Below are positions 21,221 to 29,282 of a stretch of DNA of 31,999 nt, piece after piece; the first letter of the stretch is position 1; every line of letters starts with the position of its first letter. Under the pieces are notes generated by a model. It was not told where the DNA came from. It worked only from the letters and a program-made list of their open reading frames with translations, and ran no database searches. Location: assembly GCA_037147155.1 (NCBI GenBank), contig JBAWVR010000004.1, positions 1 through 31,999 of the forward strand, written 5' to 3'. Made by a program: the position numbers and the translations under genes. This stretch comes from JBAWVR01 sp037147155 (GTDB taxonomy: Bacteria; Patescibacteriota; Minisyncoccia; Phycocordibacterales; GWA1-40-21).

Positions 21221-23587
21221 TCAGGCTTTGACTACTTCATGTTTGTTCTTGTGAATAAATTTCTTAGCTACCAAATATTGCAAACCACAGAACACTACAA
21301 TTAATATTATCGTTTCCAATAGTAATTGGTTAGAAAGATAAAAACTTTGTAGACTAAAGAAAGTTTTAACAAAAGTAATTCTGAGCGCTACAAACAAGGC
21401 TATCATCTCAAGCACAACCAAGCTAAGAATTTGCAGCACTTTAATTTTGGTAATTTCTCCATTATAGACACCAGGAGCACACAGGAAGAAATTTAGCCCA
21501 AAGAAAATAAAAGTTACCGCAGCCAATGTAGTAGATTGAGCGGTGGTTAAAGAATCCAAACTTAGTATGTAAATGGTCATAATACCAATAATCTGCAAAA
21601 TTCCAGACGAAATAGTAAACGGCAAAACTCGCTTCAAAAATGACTCCTTGGTCGTTGGGTAAATTTTAACTCCTGGCATGATAGTCCAATAAGAAATAAG
21701 AAGCCCTGGAATACCGACAGTAAAGTAATTGATGAAAGTAATATTGAGTGGAGTAAAAGGATAATTGGCACCCATAAGAGCCGTCAGGATAAAGAAGACT
21801 AATCCCATCAAAGACTGGAAGAAAAAGATACTAGCAAAAATTTCAATATTTTTAATAATAGTATCAGCGAGTTCCACACCACCAGGCAGTGCAGTAAAAC
21901 TGTTATTAGTCAAAACAACAGAGGCTAGCTGACGCGTAGCTGGTGCACCATCAAACATTGCAATACCCAGGTCGGCTTTCTTGATAGCCAAGGCGTCATT
22001 AGCCCCATCACCCACCATGGCGGTAAAGCCATCTTTCTTCATGGACTCAATTATTTTTTCTTTTTGCTCTGGCAAAATACGAGCGAAAAGAGAATATTCT
22101 TTAGTCTTTTTATCAAAGTCTTCATCACTCCACTTTTCCATCTCTTTGCCAGTGATCAATTTATCAGTATTTTTTATACCAGACATAAGAGCCACGGTTT
22201 GCAAAGTTTCGGGACTATCACCAGAAATAACACGAATATGTATTCCACGATTTTGAAAAAAATCAATCGTCTCTTTTATACCTTCACGCAAATTATTATA
22301 GAAAACAAAAACTCCAACTACTGAAATCTTTTCATTGGAAATTTTTTTAGGCAAAACTTTACCCTCAATGGTGTTGATACACAAAACATGCTTTCCTTGT
22401 TTGGAGGTGGTTTCCATAATACCCTTCAGCCACTTTTTCTGTTCGTCATCAACAATGTGTGGCAAGAAAGTATCATATGATCCAGCTACAACTAATTTGT
22501 CTTGACCATCAATCTCGACACAAACACCGCCGTACTGACGCCAAGAGGAAAAGTTGACCACATCTTTTATTTTTCCATCAAAAGAATAATTTATATACTT
22601 TTCTACTGCACTCATAATGGCCGAAACGTCTTTTGTCCCAGAAATATAGGCTGAGGCCAGTTTTTTGGCGTAATCCTCGGTCACATCTGAATACACAAAC
22701 ATACTTTCCACTGCCAAAACATTTTCAGTTAGTGTGCCGGTCTTGTCCATGCATAGATTACGTATACGTCCAAGCTTTTCAGTGGAGTTCACCTCCTGGA
22801 GCAAAACATTGCGATTGTAAAAATGAGCTGCACCATAAGCAAAGAAAAGTGTAATAGCAAAGATTAAACCTTGTGGCACAATTACACTAGATAAGGCACC
22901 GATCTGCAACACTATACTAATATATGTATCATGAGTAATGAACCCTCGAACCAAAATAAACAAAATGGAAACTAACAAAATATAGCCAGTATATTTGATA
23001 ACGATATTGACTGAGTGTTGAATCGGACTTAAATCAGTAGAATACTTTTTGACACCCTCAGTCATTCGAGCAATACGACTACCCTTAAAGTTGACTTGGG
23101 TTTTTATGACACCTGAACCAGAAGTCACAATACTACCGGCCAAGATTTCAGTATTAACATCTTTTGGTAACGAAGTAGATTCTCCAGTAATCAAACCTTC
23201 GTTAACCTCCAGACTATAAGCTTCTAACACGAGACTATCACACGGAATTTGATCGCCAATCTTTAATTTGATGATATCGCCTTTTTGAACTTCTTCCACC
23301 AAAATTATTTCTTCTGCGCCATCAGCCTTTGAACGTGTAACTCTAGGCGCAGTCAGTAGCTGCAATTTTTCCAAAGCAATCCACGCTCTCAAATCTTGAA
23401 AACAACCAAGAAAAGTGTTGAGCAGACAAATGAAGCCCAAAAAAATGGCGGCTTGTGTCGCACCAAAGACAAACAGTAAAACCACCACGGAATACATAAT
23501 GGCATTGACTAGGAGAAAAATGTTACGAGCACAGATATACCAAGCTTCTTTTAACTTCAATTTGTAGGGGCGCGATTTTTGGTTCAT
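21221..23587 (-). CDS. P-type cation-transporting ATPase (CtpE-like)
   Basis: This is an ATP-driven ion pump in the cytoplasmic membrane. The actuator motif is TGES (134-137). The phosphorylation site is CMDKTGTLT with Asp281. The P-domain hinge is MVGDGANDALAIKKADLGIAM. About eight to ten hydrophobic helices are present, including a six-helix C-terminal block. There is no N-terminal heavy-metal domain and no C-P-C motif, so it is not a copper/zinc pump. The overall form resembles the CtpE group of actinobacteria, linked to calcium. The helix-4 ion-site motif reads VPQGL (237-241) where this group usually has P-E-G-L, a replaced acidic residue. Length is 788 residues. An extended -10 sits between it and pyrG. 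Confidence 0.88.
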   Translation of the reverse strand: MNQKSRPYKLKLKEAWYICARNIFLLVNAIMYSVVVLLFVFGATQAAIFLGFICLLNTFLGCFQDLRAWIALEKLQLLTAPRVTRSKADGAEEIILVEEVQKGDIIKLKIGDQIPCDSLVLEAYSLEVNEGLITGESTSLPKDVNTEILAGSIVTSGSGVIKTQVNFKGSRIARMTEGVKKYSTDLSPIQHSVNIVIKYTGYILLVSILFILVRGFITHDTYISIVLQIGALSSVIVPQGLIFAITLFFAYGAAHFYNRNVLLQEVNSTEKLGRIRNLCMDKTGTLTENVLAVESMFVYSDVTEDYAKKLASAYISGTKDVSAIMSAVEKYINYSFDGKIKDVVNFSSWRQYGGVCVEIDGQDKLVVAGSYDTFLPHIVDDEQKKWLKGIMETTSKQGKHVLCINTIEGKVLPKKISNEKISVVGVFVFYNNLREGIKETIDFFQNRGIHIRVISGDSPETLQTVALMSGIKNTDKLITGKEMEKWSDEDFDKKTKEYSLFARILPEQKEKIIESMKKDGFTAMVGDGANDALAIKKADLGIAMFDGAPATRQLASVVLTNNSFTALPGGVELADTIIKNIEIFASIFFFQSLMGLVFFILTALMGANYPFTPLNITFINYFTVGIPGLLISYWTIMPGVKIYPTTKESFLKRVLPFTISSGILQIIGIMTIYILSLDSLTTAQSTTLAAVTFIFFGLNFFLCAPGVYNGEITKIKVLQILSLVVLEMIALFVALRITFVKTFFSLQSFYLSNQLLLETIILIVVFCGLQYLVAKKFIHKNKHEVVKA

Positions 23588-23597
23588 AATTTATAAA

Positions 23598-23606
23598 AGT
23601 ATACCA
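23598..23606 (-). promoter_or_regulatory. extended -10 of the P-type ATPase gene, near-leaderless
   Basis: Minus-strand TGG plus TATACT (box at plus 23598-23603), 10 bases before ATG 23587. It lies within the 31-base gap after the pyrG stop. Confidence 0.45.
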
Positions 23607-23618
23607 CATCAAAATGAA

Positions 23619-25268
23619 TTATTTCTTCCCTTTCAAACTAGCTTTGATAAACTCAGTGAACAGTGGATGCGGATGTAGTGGACGAGCTTTGAATTCTGGA
23701 TGAAATTGGGTACCTAGAAAAAATGGGTGTTGAGAGCGCGGAAGTTCGGCAATCTCCATCAAAACTCCATTCGGAGATTTACCAGAGAAGACCAAACCAG
23801 CTTCGGCAATCTTGGCGACATATTCTGGATTGACCTCATAGCGATGACGATGACGTTCAGATATCTCAGTTGTGCCATATGCTTTTTCGGCGATGGTTCC
23901 GGTCTTGAGAATAGCCTTGTAGGCTCCCAGACGCATCGTAGCACCGTATTTACCCTCAGCCAGGTTCTTCTTCTGCTCCGGCATAATATCAATAACCGGA
24001 TTGGCAGTTTTAGGATTGATTTCAGTGGTGTTTGCGTCTTTGAGACCCAAGATATTACGACAAAACTCTATAGTCATAAGTTGCATACCATAACAGAGTC
24101 CAAAGTATGGGATTTTCTTTTCGCGAGCATATTGAATGACTTTTATTTTACCCTCAATACCTGTCTCACCAAAACCACCTGGCACAATTATTCCATCATA
24201 TTTAGACAGTTCTTTCAGTTTGGCTGGTTTATCTTCAAACGACTTGGCGGACAACCAGTCGAGCTTGGCTTTGGCACCACAAGCAAAAGCAGAAAATTTC
24301 ACCGCCTCGATAACAGACACATAAGCATCAGACAAAACAAAATCCCCTGTTTCGAAATATTTTCCAACCACAGCGATTTTTACTTCATGTTTTGGATTTT
24401 TAACTTTATGCACAAAACCCTTCCAATCCTTCAAACCATCCGGCACATTTTTGTGTTTCAAATTTAAAGCTCGCAAAACAGTATTTCCCAATTCATCTTT
24501 TTCAAAATTAATTGGCACATCATAGACACTTTCAATGTCCGGAGCTGAAATAATCTGATTGACTGGTACCGAACAAGCCATAGCAATTTTTTCTTTGCGT
24601 CTCTCATCGAGCGGTAATTTGCTGCGACCAATAATAATATCAGCTTGCACACCATAGGAATTTAACATTCTAGCGGCGTGTTGAGTCGGACGACTTTTCA
24701 TTTCTCCCAAGGCACCCGGAATTGGCAGATAGCTAACTAAAACAAAAATAACATCCTGAGGATGTTTTACTTTTAATACACGCGCAGCTTCAATAAACAA
24801 AATATTCTGATAGTCGCCAACAGTACCGCCGATTTCAATTAGAGAAATATCGGACTTGTGATTCTCAGCCGCTTTATCAATACGAGCGGTTATTTCATTG
24901 GTCACGTGAGGAATAGCTTCAACACATTTTCCACGATAGCCGAGACTGCGTTCTTTATCAATCACATGTTTGTAGACCATACCTGAAGTCATATAGTCTT
25001 CAGAGGTCATATCCATCTCCATAAAGCGTTCATAGTTGCCCATATCCTGATCGGTCTCGAGTCCTGAGTCAAGTACAAACACCTCTCCGTGTTCAGTGGG
25101 ATTCATCGTACCGGCATCGACATTCAAGTATGGGTCCACTTTGACCGCATTAACTTTGAATCCTTTGTCTTGTAAAATTTTTCCGATGGAGGAAACTGCA
25201 ATACCTTTTCCTACACCAGACATAACACCACCAACCACAAAAATATATTTGTGACTTTTGTTTTTCAT
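23619..25268 (-). CDS. pyrG: CTP synthase (glutamine-hydrolysing)
   Basis: PyrG makes CTP from UTP, ATP and glutamine in the cytoplasm, the last step of pyrimidine nucleotide synthesis. The N-terminal synthetase domain begins KYIFVVGGVMSGVGKGI and has VDPYLNVDAGTMNPTEHGEVFVLDSG and the UTP/CTP-binding region near ETDQDMGNYERF. The C-terminal class I glutamine amidotransferase has PGGFGETG, the nucleophile Cys in GLCYGMQL, and His/Glu in TQFHPEFKARP. The 549-residue length is standard. Small departures from the consensus occur in the P-loop (VMSGVGKG for V-V-S-S-L-G-K-G). It stands upstream of the P-type ATPase gene. Confidence 0.96.
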   Translation of the reverse strand: MKNKSHKYIFVVGGVMSGVGKGIAVSSIGKILQDKGFKVNAVKVDPYLNVDAGTMNPTEHGEVFVLDSGLETDQDMGNYERFMEMDMTSEDYMTSGMVYKHVIDKERSLGYRGKCVEAIPHVTNEITARIDKAAENHKSDISLIEIGGTVGDYQNILFIEAARVLKVKHPQDVIFVLVSYLPIPGALGEMKSRPTQHAARMLNSYGVQADIIIGRSKLPLDERRKEKIAMACSVPVNQIISAPDIESVYDVPINFEKDELGNTVLRALNLKHKNVPDGLKDWKGFVHKVKNPKHEVKIAVVGKYFETGDFVLSDAYVSVIEAVKFSAFACGAKAKLDWLSAKSFEDKPAKLKELSKYDGIIVPGGFGETGIEGKIKVIQYAREKKIPYFGLCYGMQLMTIEFCRNILGLKDANTTEINPKTANPVIDIMPEQKKNLAEGKYGATMRLGAYKAILKTGTIAEKAYGTTEISERHRHRYEVNPEYVAKIAEAGLVFSGKSPNGVLMEIAELPRSQHPFFLGTQFHPEFKARPLHPHPLFTEFIKASLKGKK

Positions 25269-25280
25269 TTCTTATGTACT

Positions 25281-25309
25281 AATCTATTAATAGTGAACTA
25301 ACCCGTCAA
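25281..25309 (-). promoter_or_regulatory. promoter of pyrG
   Basis: Minus-strand TTGACG (plus 25304-25309), a 17-base spacer and TAGATT (plus 25281-25286). The predicted leader is about 6 bases before ATG 25268. Confidence 0.5.
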
Positions 25310-25375
25310 TTAATTTTAGCATGTTGCTAGGAGTAATGTAACTATTTACAAATTGATAATTTTAAGATGAAAAAA

Positions 25376-25401
25376 CTGCGGGAAGAAAAATCTTCCCGCA
25401 G
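25376..25401 (-). terminator. terminator of the purA-like gene
   Basis: CTGCGGGAAGA (25376-25386) pairs perfectly with TCTTCCCGCAG (25391-25401) around A4, followed by T6 on the minus strand. It lies 17 bases beyond the stop. Confidence 0.9.
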
Positions 25402-25418
25402 CTGTGTTTCCAACAAGT

Positions 25419-26807
25419 CTAAAGAACCTTCTTGTCTTCCGGTGTTGGTCCGTAGGACAAGTATTTGATGTTCGCATTACATTTTCCATACAAGCAATCC
25501 AGCAGTTCTGCATCCGAAGTGAACATTCCGTTCTCGACGGGTCTGCATCCCTGCAGAAACTCGGTCATGCGCCCCTGTCGCTCTAAGCAGTGGGTAAATT
25601 CAGGGCAGATATCGACGACGGTATTAAAACCCTTCTGTAGATATCTTCCCAAGAATAGATCCTTACTACCCGAAACAATAGGACTAACATATTCTCCACA
25701 GAACTTTATACCTCCATTTCTTTTAATGGCATCAAGATGCGTTACGGCGATTGAGGTTTGAATCCTGTCTTTTGCAGCGCAGGCCAAAGCATAGCGGAAC
25801 ATTATTCCGTCAAACCAACCAATTCTGAAAGAATCCTGAAATTGATTGAAACAGTTGTGCTCATTGGGATAGAATCCGTCCATGCTTTCATCTTCAGTCA
25901 CAAACGGTCCTGCCCCATGTCGCGTGGCATATGCCCGAATTACTCCGACCATTTCCCTATCACCAGAAAAACCTGCTTCATCAAGAATACTCATGGCTTT
26001 GTCCGGCCCAACAGTGCTCCAAGTGGTGTAAGGATGAAATCCATACCACTCATCAAGAAGCATACCTTGAGCTCCTTCAAAGACAATCCCTGACGCGTGA
26101 TAGATCAACCTGTTCACTTCAGAGGCCTTAAGAATATTGAATTCCTTGGCCAACTGACTGTAGGTTTCCGCATAATACGCCGGTAGGTTTGGATCGGAAA
26201 TAATTTTGCCGAGCTCGGCAGCATTCTTGGCTATTTTCTCGAGATCAAAACCAAGTGTATTCAATTCAGCCTGCTTACGCATCTGAATTTCTGAAAGCAC
26301 CCTTTCGACTCGAGAAGTGTTTTGCAAATCACTGGCCCGAAGAACGTGCTCTGAATAAATCAGTGAGTCTAAAACAGCCTCACCAAAACCCATACCACAC
26401 GAGCCATGCCGACCCTCGCCACGACACCATTCTTTGACACGGTTGGAAACCATGTGAAATGGTGTGACAATTGGTGCCGCACCGTCAATGTAATGATTGT
26501 TGAGTGCGTGGCGTTTGATTTTCTCGGACAAAGTCTGAACTTCGCAGGCCAGCACAATCGGATCCCAAAACATATGTTTGGAAATCAGAGTAGCCACACC
26601 CGGCACAAAAGTCGCAGAACCGATTTGAGAAAACTTGTGATGGGTCTTGTCAGACATCACCACATTGTGACCAGCTTGAGGACCGCCATTAAAGCGGACC
26701 ACGAGATTGGCTTTGTGATAACGGCACAAGAAATCTGTCATTGTACCCTTACCTTCATCACCGTAACCGAGTCCTACAACAATGTGAGCCTTCTTCACCG
26801 TCTTCAT
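25419..26807 (-). CDS. purA: divergent adenylosuccinate synthetase (PurA superfamily)
   Basis: PurA joins IMP and aspartate using GTP, the first of two steps to AMP. The P-loop GYGDEGKGTMTD keeps the catalytic Asp17, and GGPQAGHNVV keeps His47. FEGAQGMLLD and TRHGAGPFVTED also match the family. Other conserved sites differ: the IMP loop, usually G-T-T-x-x-G-I-G-P, is GSCGMGFGEA, and the C-terminal guanine-binding S-V-G-P-x-R is SYGPTPED without the Arg. The 462 residues exceed the usual 425-430. I use ATG 26807, 5 bases after GGAGG (26813-26817). No purB or other purine gene is nearby. It may be a true but distant PurA or a related ligase with another substrate. Confidence 0.8.
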   Translation of the reverse strand: MKTVKKAHIVVGLGYGDEGKGTMTDFLCRYHKANLVVRFNGGPQAGHNVVMSDKTHHKFSQIGSATFVPGVATLISKHMFWDPIVLACEVQTLSEKIKRHALNNHYIDGAAPIVTPFHMVSNRVKEWCRGEGRHGSCGMGFGEAVLDSLIYSEHVLRASDLQNTSRVERVLSEIQMRKQAELNTLGFDLEKIAKNAAELGKIISDPNLPAYYAETYSQLAKEFNILKASEVNRLIYHASGIVFEGAQGMLLDEWYGFHPYTTWSTVGPDKAMSILDEAGFSGDREMVGVIRAYATRHGAGPFVTEDESMDGFYPNEHNCFNQFQDSFRIGWFDGIMFRYALACAAKDRIQTSIAVTHLDAIKRNGGIKFCGEYVSPIVSGSKDLFLGRYLQKGFNTVVDICPEFTHCLERQGRMTEFLQGCRPVENGMFTSDAELLDCLYGKCNANIKYLSYGPTPEDKKVL

Positions 26808-26835
26808 GTTCACCTCCTATTGGTTAAAATAAAAA

Positions 26836-26865
26836 GAACCCAGAATCATCGCTGAAACTGGGTTC
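26836..26865 (-). terminator. terminator of the vWA gene
   Basis: GAACCCAG (26836-26843) pairs with CTGGGTTC (26858-26865) around a 14-base loop, with T5 and more Ts following on the minus strand. It separates the vWA gene from the purA-like gene. Confidence 0.75.
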
Positions 26866-26913
26866 ATTGTGCCTTATTTTGTTGATTTTGTCAACTCATA
26901 AGGACTTGGGGAA

Positions 26914-27972
26914 TTACCGCCGAGCGTGGCCTTTGGGTTTATCGCCACCTTTTGTGGTAACGATTTCCGCGCTGGCCTTGCCGACAGCAACCAAACCAGT
27001 ACTGGCACCTGCGTAAGGAACGACCGCGCTAGTGGCGGAAATAGCTCCCTTGGCATCAATGCCGCTGGCCTTGAGGACCGAAACCATGTCGTGATCATCG
27101 GCGCCGTTCAAACGACCAATCGCCAGAGTAATCGTCGGAATGATATCCGCGGTCTTCTCGACTTCGAGAACATGTTCCGGATTGACTCCAGCGTCCGACA
27201 GAAGTTTCTGCCAGAGCTTGGTGATCGCTCGATTCTTGCCATTCTGGGTATGACCCGGCCGGATGATGAAGATATGATAGCGCTCGGCCACCTTCTTCAC
27301 CGAATCAAGCATAGTCACTTCCGCCTGGATATCATCACCGAAGATTTCCTTGGCCAAACTCGGCTTGGTACCGAATTTGGCGGGATCAGCAGCGTCGTAG
27401 TACGGCTGTTCGTCGCAGATCATCACGAAGTAACCCTTCGTTCCATCGCGTTCAAACGGTTCAAGGCGAGTATGATTCGCCGCCGCATAGAACGAAATGT
27501 GATAACCTTCGCCGCAATTGCCGCCGCCGAGGCCCGGGATGATCATTTGATTCAACGATTCAGTCAACTCCTTGGCCCCAGTTTCGAACTGGGACATTTG
27601 GAAAGCCGCATCGGGCGGCAAGTGGATTTCGTCGTCGTGGCAAATGAACATGACATTGGGATGGTCAGTGATACCTTGGGCCACCAGGGACTCAATGAGC
27701 CCCGGCAAAGCCGCTTGGATTTCCACCGGAACCGTACTCATCGAACCAGTTCCATCGATCGACACCACGATTGGCATCGCATCGCTGAAGCCGGGCGCAA
27801 AGCAACATTCACGCATACCGTTCTTGAGCTTCCGCGGATTCAGGATATCAGCAAGCTTGCTAAAGTCTCCTGTCGCCGTTGCCGCTGCCGAACGCGCAAA
27901 CGTAGCACCTGTGGCCTTGAGAGCATCAACTCCCGCGGAATACGCTTTGGGATCGAAACCTCCACCACCCAT
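26914..27972 (-). CDS. von Willebrand factor A domain protein
   Basis: vWA domains bind a metal ion at a MIDAS site and mediate protein contacts. After a Gly/Ala-rich N-terminus (about 1-40), the domain starts with MPIVVSIDGTGSMST, where D73, T75 and S77 correspond to the D-x-S/T-x-S motif. A later Asp in FVMICDEQPYYD (D187) could complete the site. The domain ends near residue 285. A flexible Ala/Ser/Gly tail finishes KPKGHARR. No signal peptide or membrane helix is seen, so it is cytoplasmic. The start at 27972 follows AAGGA by 8 bases. It lies 31 bases after the J-like/kinase-like gene, so the two form an operon. G+C content is visibly higher than in flanking regions. Confidence 0.8.
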   Translation of the reverse strand: MGGGGFDPKAYSAGVDALKATGATFARSAAATATGDFSKLADILNPRKLKNGMRECCFAPGFSDAMPIVVSIDGTGSMSTVPVEIQAALPGLIESLVAQGITDHPNVMFICHDDEIHLPPDAAFQMSQFETGAKELTESLNQMIIPGLGGGNCGEGYHISFYAAANHTRLEPFERDGTKGYFVMICDEQPYYDAADPAKFGTKPSLAKEIFGDDIQAEVTMLDSVKKVAERYHIFIIRPGHTQNGKNRAITKLWQKLLSDAGVNPEHVLEVEKTADIIPTITLAIGRLNGADDHDMVSVLKASGIDAKGAISATSAVVPYAGASTGLVAVGKASAEIVTTKGGDKPKGHARR

Positions 27973-28003
27973 GATACACATCCTTTCTGGAATGTTTTTT
28001 TAC

Positions 28004-29203
28004 TTAGACACTCGCAGTACCACTCGGCACCACGAATTGGACAAATTTACTCGGACCGAATAGGGTCTTGGCGGCTTGTTTAAGCTCGCCGTGCAGAATT
28101 TCTGCTGATCCTGGCCGAAACCGACGCTTGGGTTGCAAACATTTATTGAGTAAATCCTGCAGCGGCTTTTCAACCGAGGCTGGAATTACTCCCGTCTTTG
28201 GATCACCACCCAAAATGTATACCATGCACCAAGCCGACATAAAGATGTCAGACGATGGTGAAGGCATACCGTTTGGATCAAGAATTTCTTCGGGGAAGAA
28301 ACTCTTGTACCTGTCATCGATATATGGAACCTTCGCTCCATCGATGCAAGATGCGGTCCAGTCAATGATCTGGCCCAGATGACTTTCGGGATGAATCAGC
28401 ACATGGTTTGGGGTTATGGCACAATGCCTAACACCAACCAGATGTGCAAAAGACAAACCTTCCAGTATTCTGTTCCAGATGAACACCATCACTCTCGTGT
28501 TGACACCTTCGGGATACGCCTGGCGAATTTCTTCGAGGGTAACCCAACCGGTTTCATAACCTGGCTTTTTGATAAAGGTGTTGATCACCTTCTCTTCGCC
28601 ACTGGGTTGCACGAGTTTGATGGATTCGAGGAAAGTCGGTAGCCGTTGGGAGAAGCCCTTGGCCGCTCCTTCAGTTTCCGGTTTTTCAGACAGCTCACGA
28701 ATCTTCTGCTGGAACAACTTCAGCACTTTTGCTTCGCGTTCCAGGAGATCGTTGTCACCCACAGAATGTGGAACCTTAAAAATCGCCGGCATGGTGTTGG
28801 ATTTCAGATCCTGCACCGTACCATCGAAGATTCCGCACATTCCGCCAGCATGGAGGAGTTCCCCCATGACATAGCTGTTCTTTTTTGTCTTGAAATTCAC
28901 AGTTGGACTGGTTTTGTCTGGCGCCTTGGGCGCTGACTTGCTAGTCGTACCGTAAACTCCCGACTTGATTCTTTCTTCGGCTTGACTCCAGAACTCCGAG
29001 AGTATCTGGAAAGCCACTTTTGCTTCCTCCTTGTCTTGGGGTTCGGTAAATTTATCTTCGTGACAAGATTTCGCCATTAGGCGATAGTTCCGCTGCACAC
29101 TCTTGTACAGCTCTTCGGCCGTCGCGGCAGCAATGTGTCCAAAAACGTCTTCTGGGCACTTTGCAGCTTTGAGATTGGCCAACATGACCACTAGTTCATT
29201 CAT
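28004..29203 (-). CDS. J-domain-like / protein-kinase-like fusion (probable pseudokinase)
   Basis: The N-terminal part (about residues 17-80) resembles a DnaJ J-domain, YKSVQRNYRLMAKSCHEDKF...VAFQILSEFW, but the H-P-D tripeptide is HED (48-50). A linker leads to a kinase-like domain, about 110-380: Gly-loop GELLHAGGMCGIFDG, Lys143 in AIFKVP, Glu156 in EREAKVL, catalytic loop HCAITPNH (260-267), DWT (281-283), SDIFMSAW and KRRFRP. The usual H-R-D catalytic Asp is Ala262, and the metal-binding Asn is His267, while Asp281 of D-F-G is kept. It may therefore bind but not transfer phosphate. ATG 29203 has AGGAG 8 bases upstream. It is first in an operon with the vWA gene. Confidence 0.72.
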   Translation of the reverse strand: MNELVVMLANLKAAKCPEDVFGHIAAATAEELYKSVQRNYRLMAKSCHEDKFTEPQDKEEAKVAFQILSEFWSQAEERIKSGVYGTTSKSAPKAPDKTSPTVNFKTKKNSYVMGELLHAGGMCGIFDGTVQDLKSNTMPAIFKVPHSVGDNDLLEREAKVLKLFQQKIRELSEKPETEGAAKGFSQRLPTFLESIKLVQPSGEEKVINTFIKKPGYETGWVTLEEIRQAYPEGVNTRVMVFIWNRILEGLSFAHLVGVRHCAITPNHVLIHPESHLGQIIDWTASCIDGAKVPYIDDRYKSFFPEEILDPNGMPSPSSDIFMSAWCMVYILGGDPKTGVIPASVEKPLQDLLNKCLQPKRRFRPGSAEILHGELKQAAKTLFGPSKFVQFVVPSGTASV

Positions 29204-29240
29204 TTGGTTTTCTCCTTTCAAAGTTCGAAAACTGTTGCAT

Positions 29241-29269
29241 AGACTACATTATATTTGTAATAATGTCAA
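29241..29269 (-). promoter_or_regulatory. promoter of the J-kinase/vWA operon
   Basis: Minus-strand TTGACA (plus 29264-29269), a 17-base spacer and TAGTCT (plus 29241-29246). The predicted start is near 29234 with a leader of about 31 bases to ATG 29203. Confidence 0.5.
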
Positions 29270-29282
29270 ATCTGTGTCACAG
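29246..29282. promoter_or_regulatory. two palindromes in the J-kinase promoter, candidate operators
   Basis: Arms ACATTAT and ATAATGT flank a 7-base centre (29246-29266), filling the -10/-35 spacer. A second palindrome, CTGTG-T-CACAG (29272-29282), lies just upstream of the -35. Their positions fit repressor binding that blocks RNA polymerase. The binding protein is unknown. Confidence 0.4.

Noticed and set aside
25419..26807. The purA-like gene as PurZ, the phage enzyme for 2-aminoadenine DNA
   Set aside because: PurZ enzymes lack the catalytic Asp of the G-D-E-G-K-G loop, while this protein keeps it (Asp17). No DatZ, MazZ or phage polymerase gene is nearby.
26926..28083. A 385-codon open frame on the plus strand opposite the vWA gene, and similar long antisense frames opposite purA and pyrG
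   Set aside because: They mirror genes with strong domain evidence, show no recognisable motifs or ribosome-binding sites, and arise from the G+C-rich codon pattern of the real strand.
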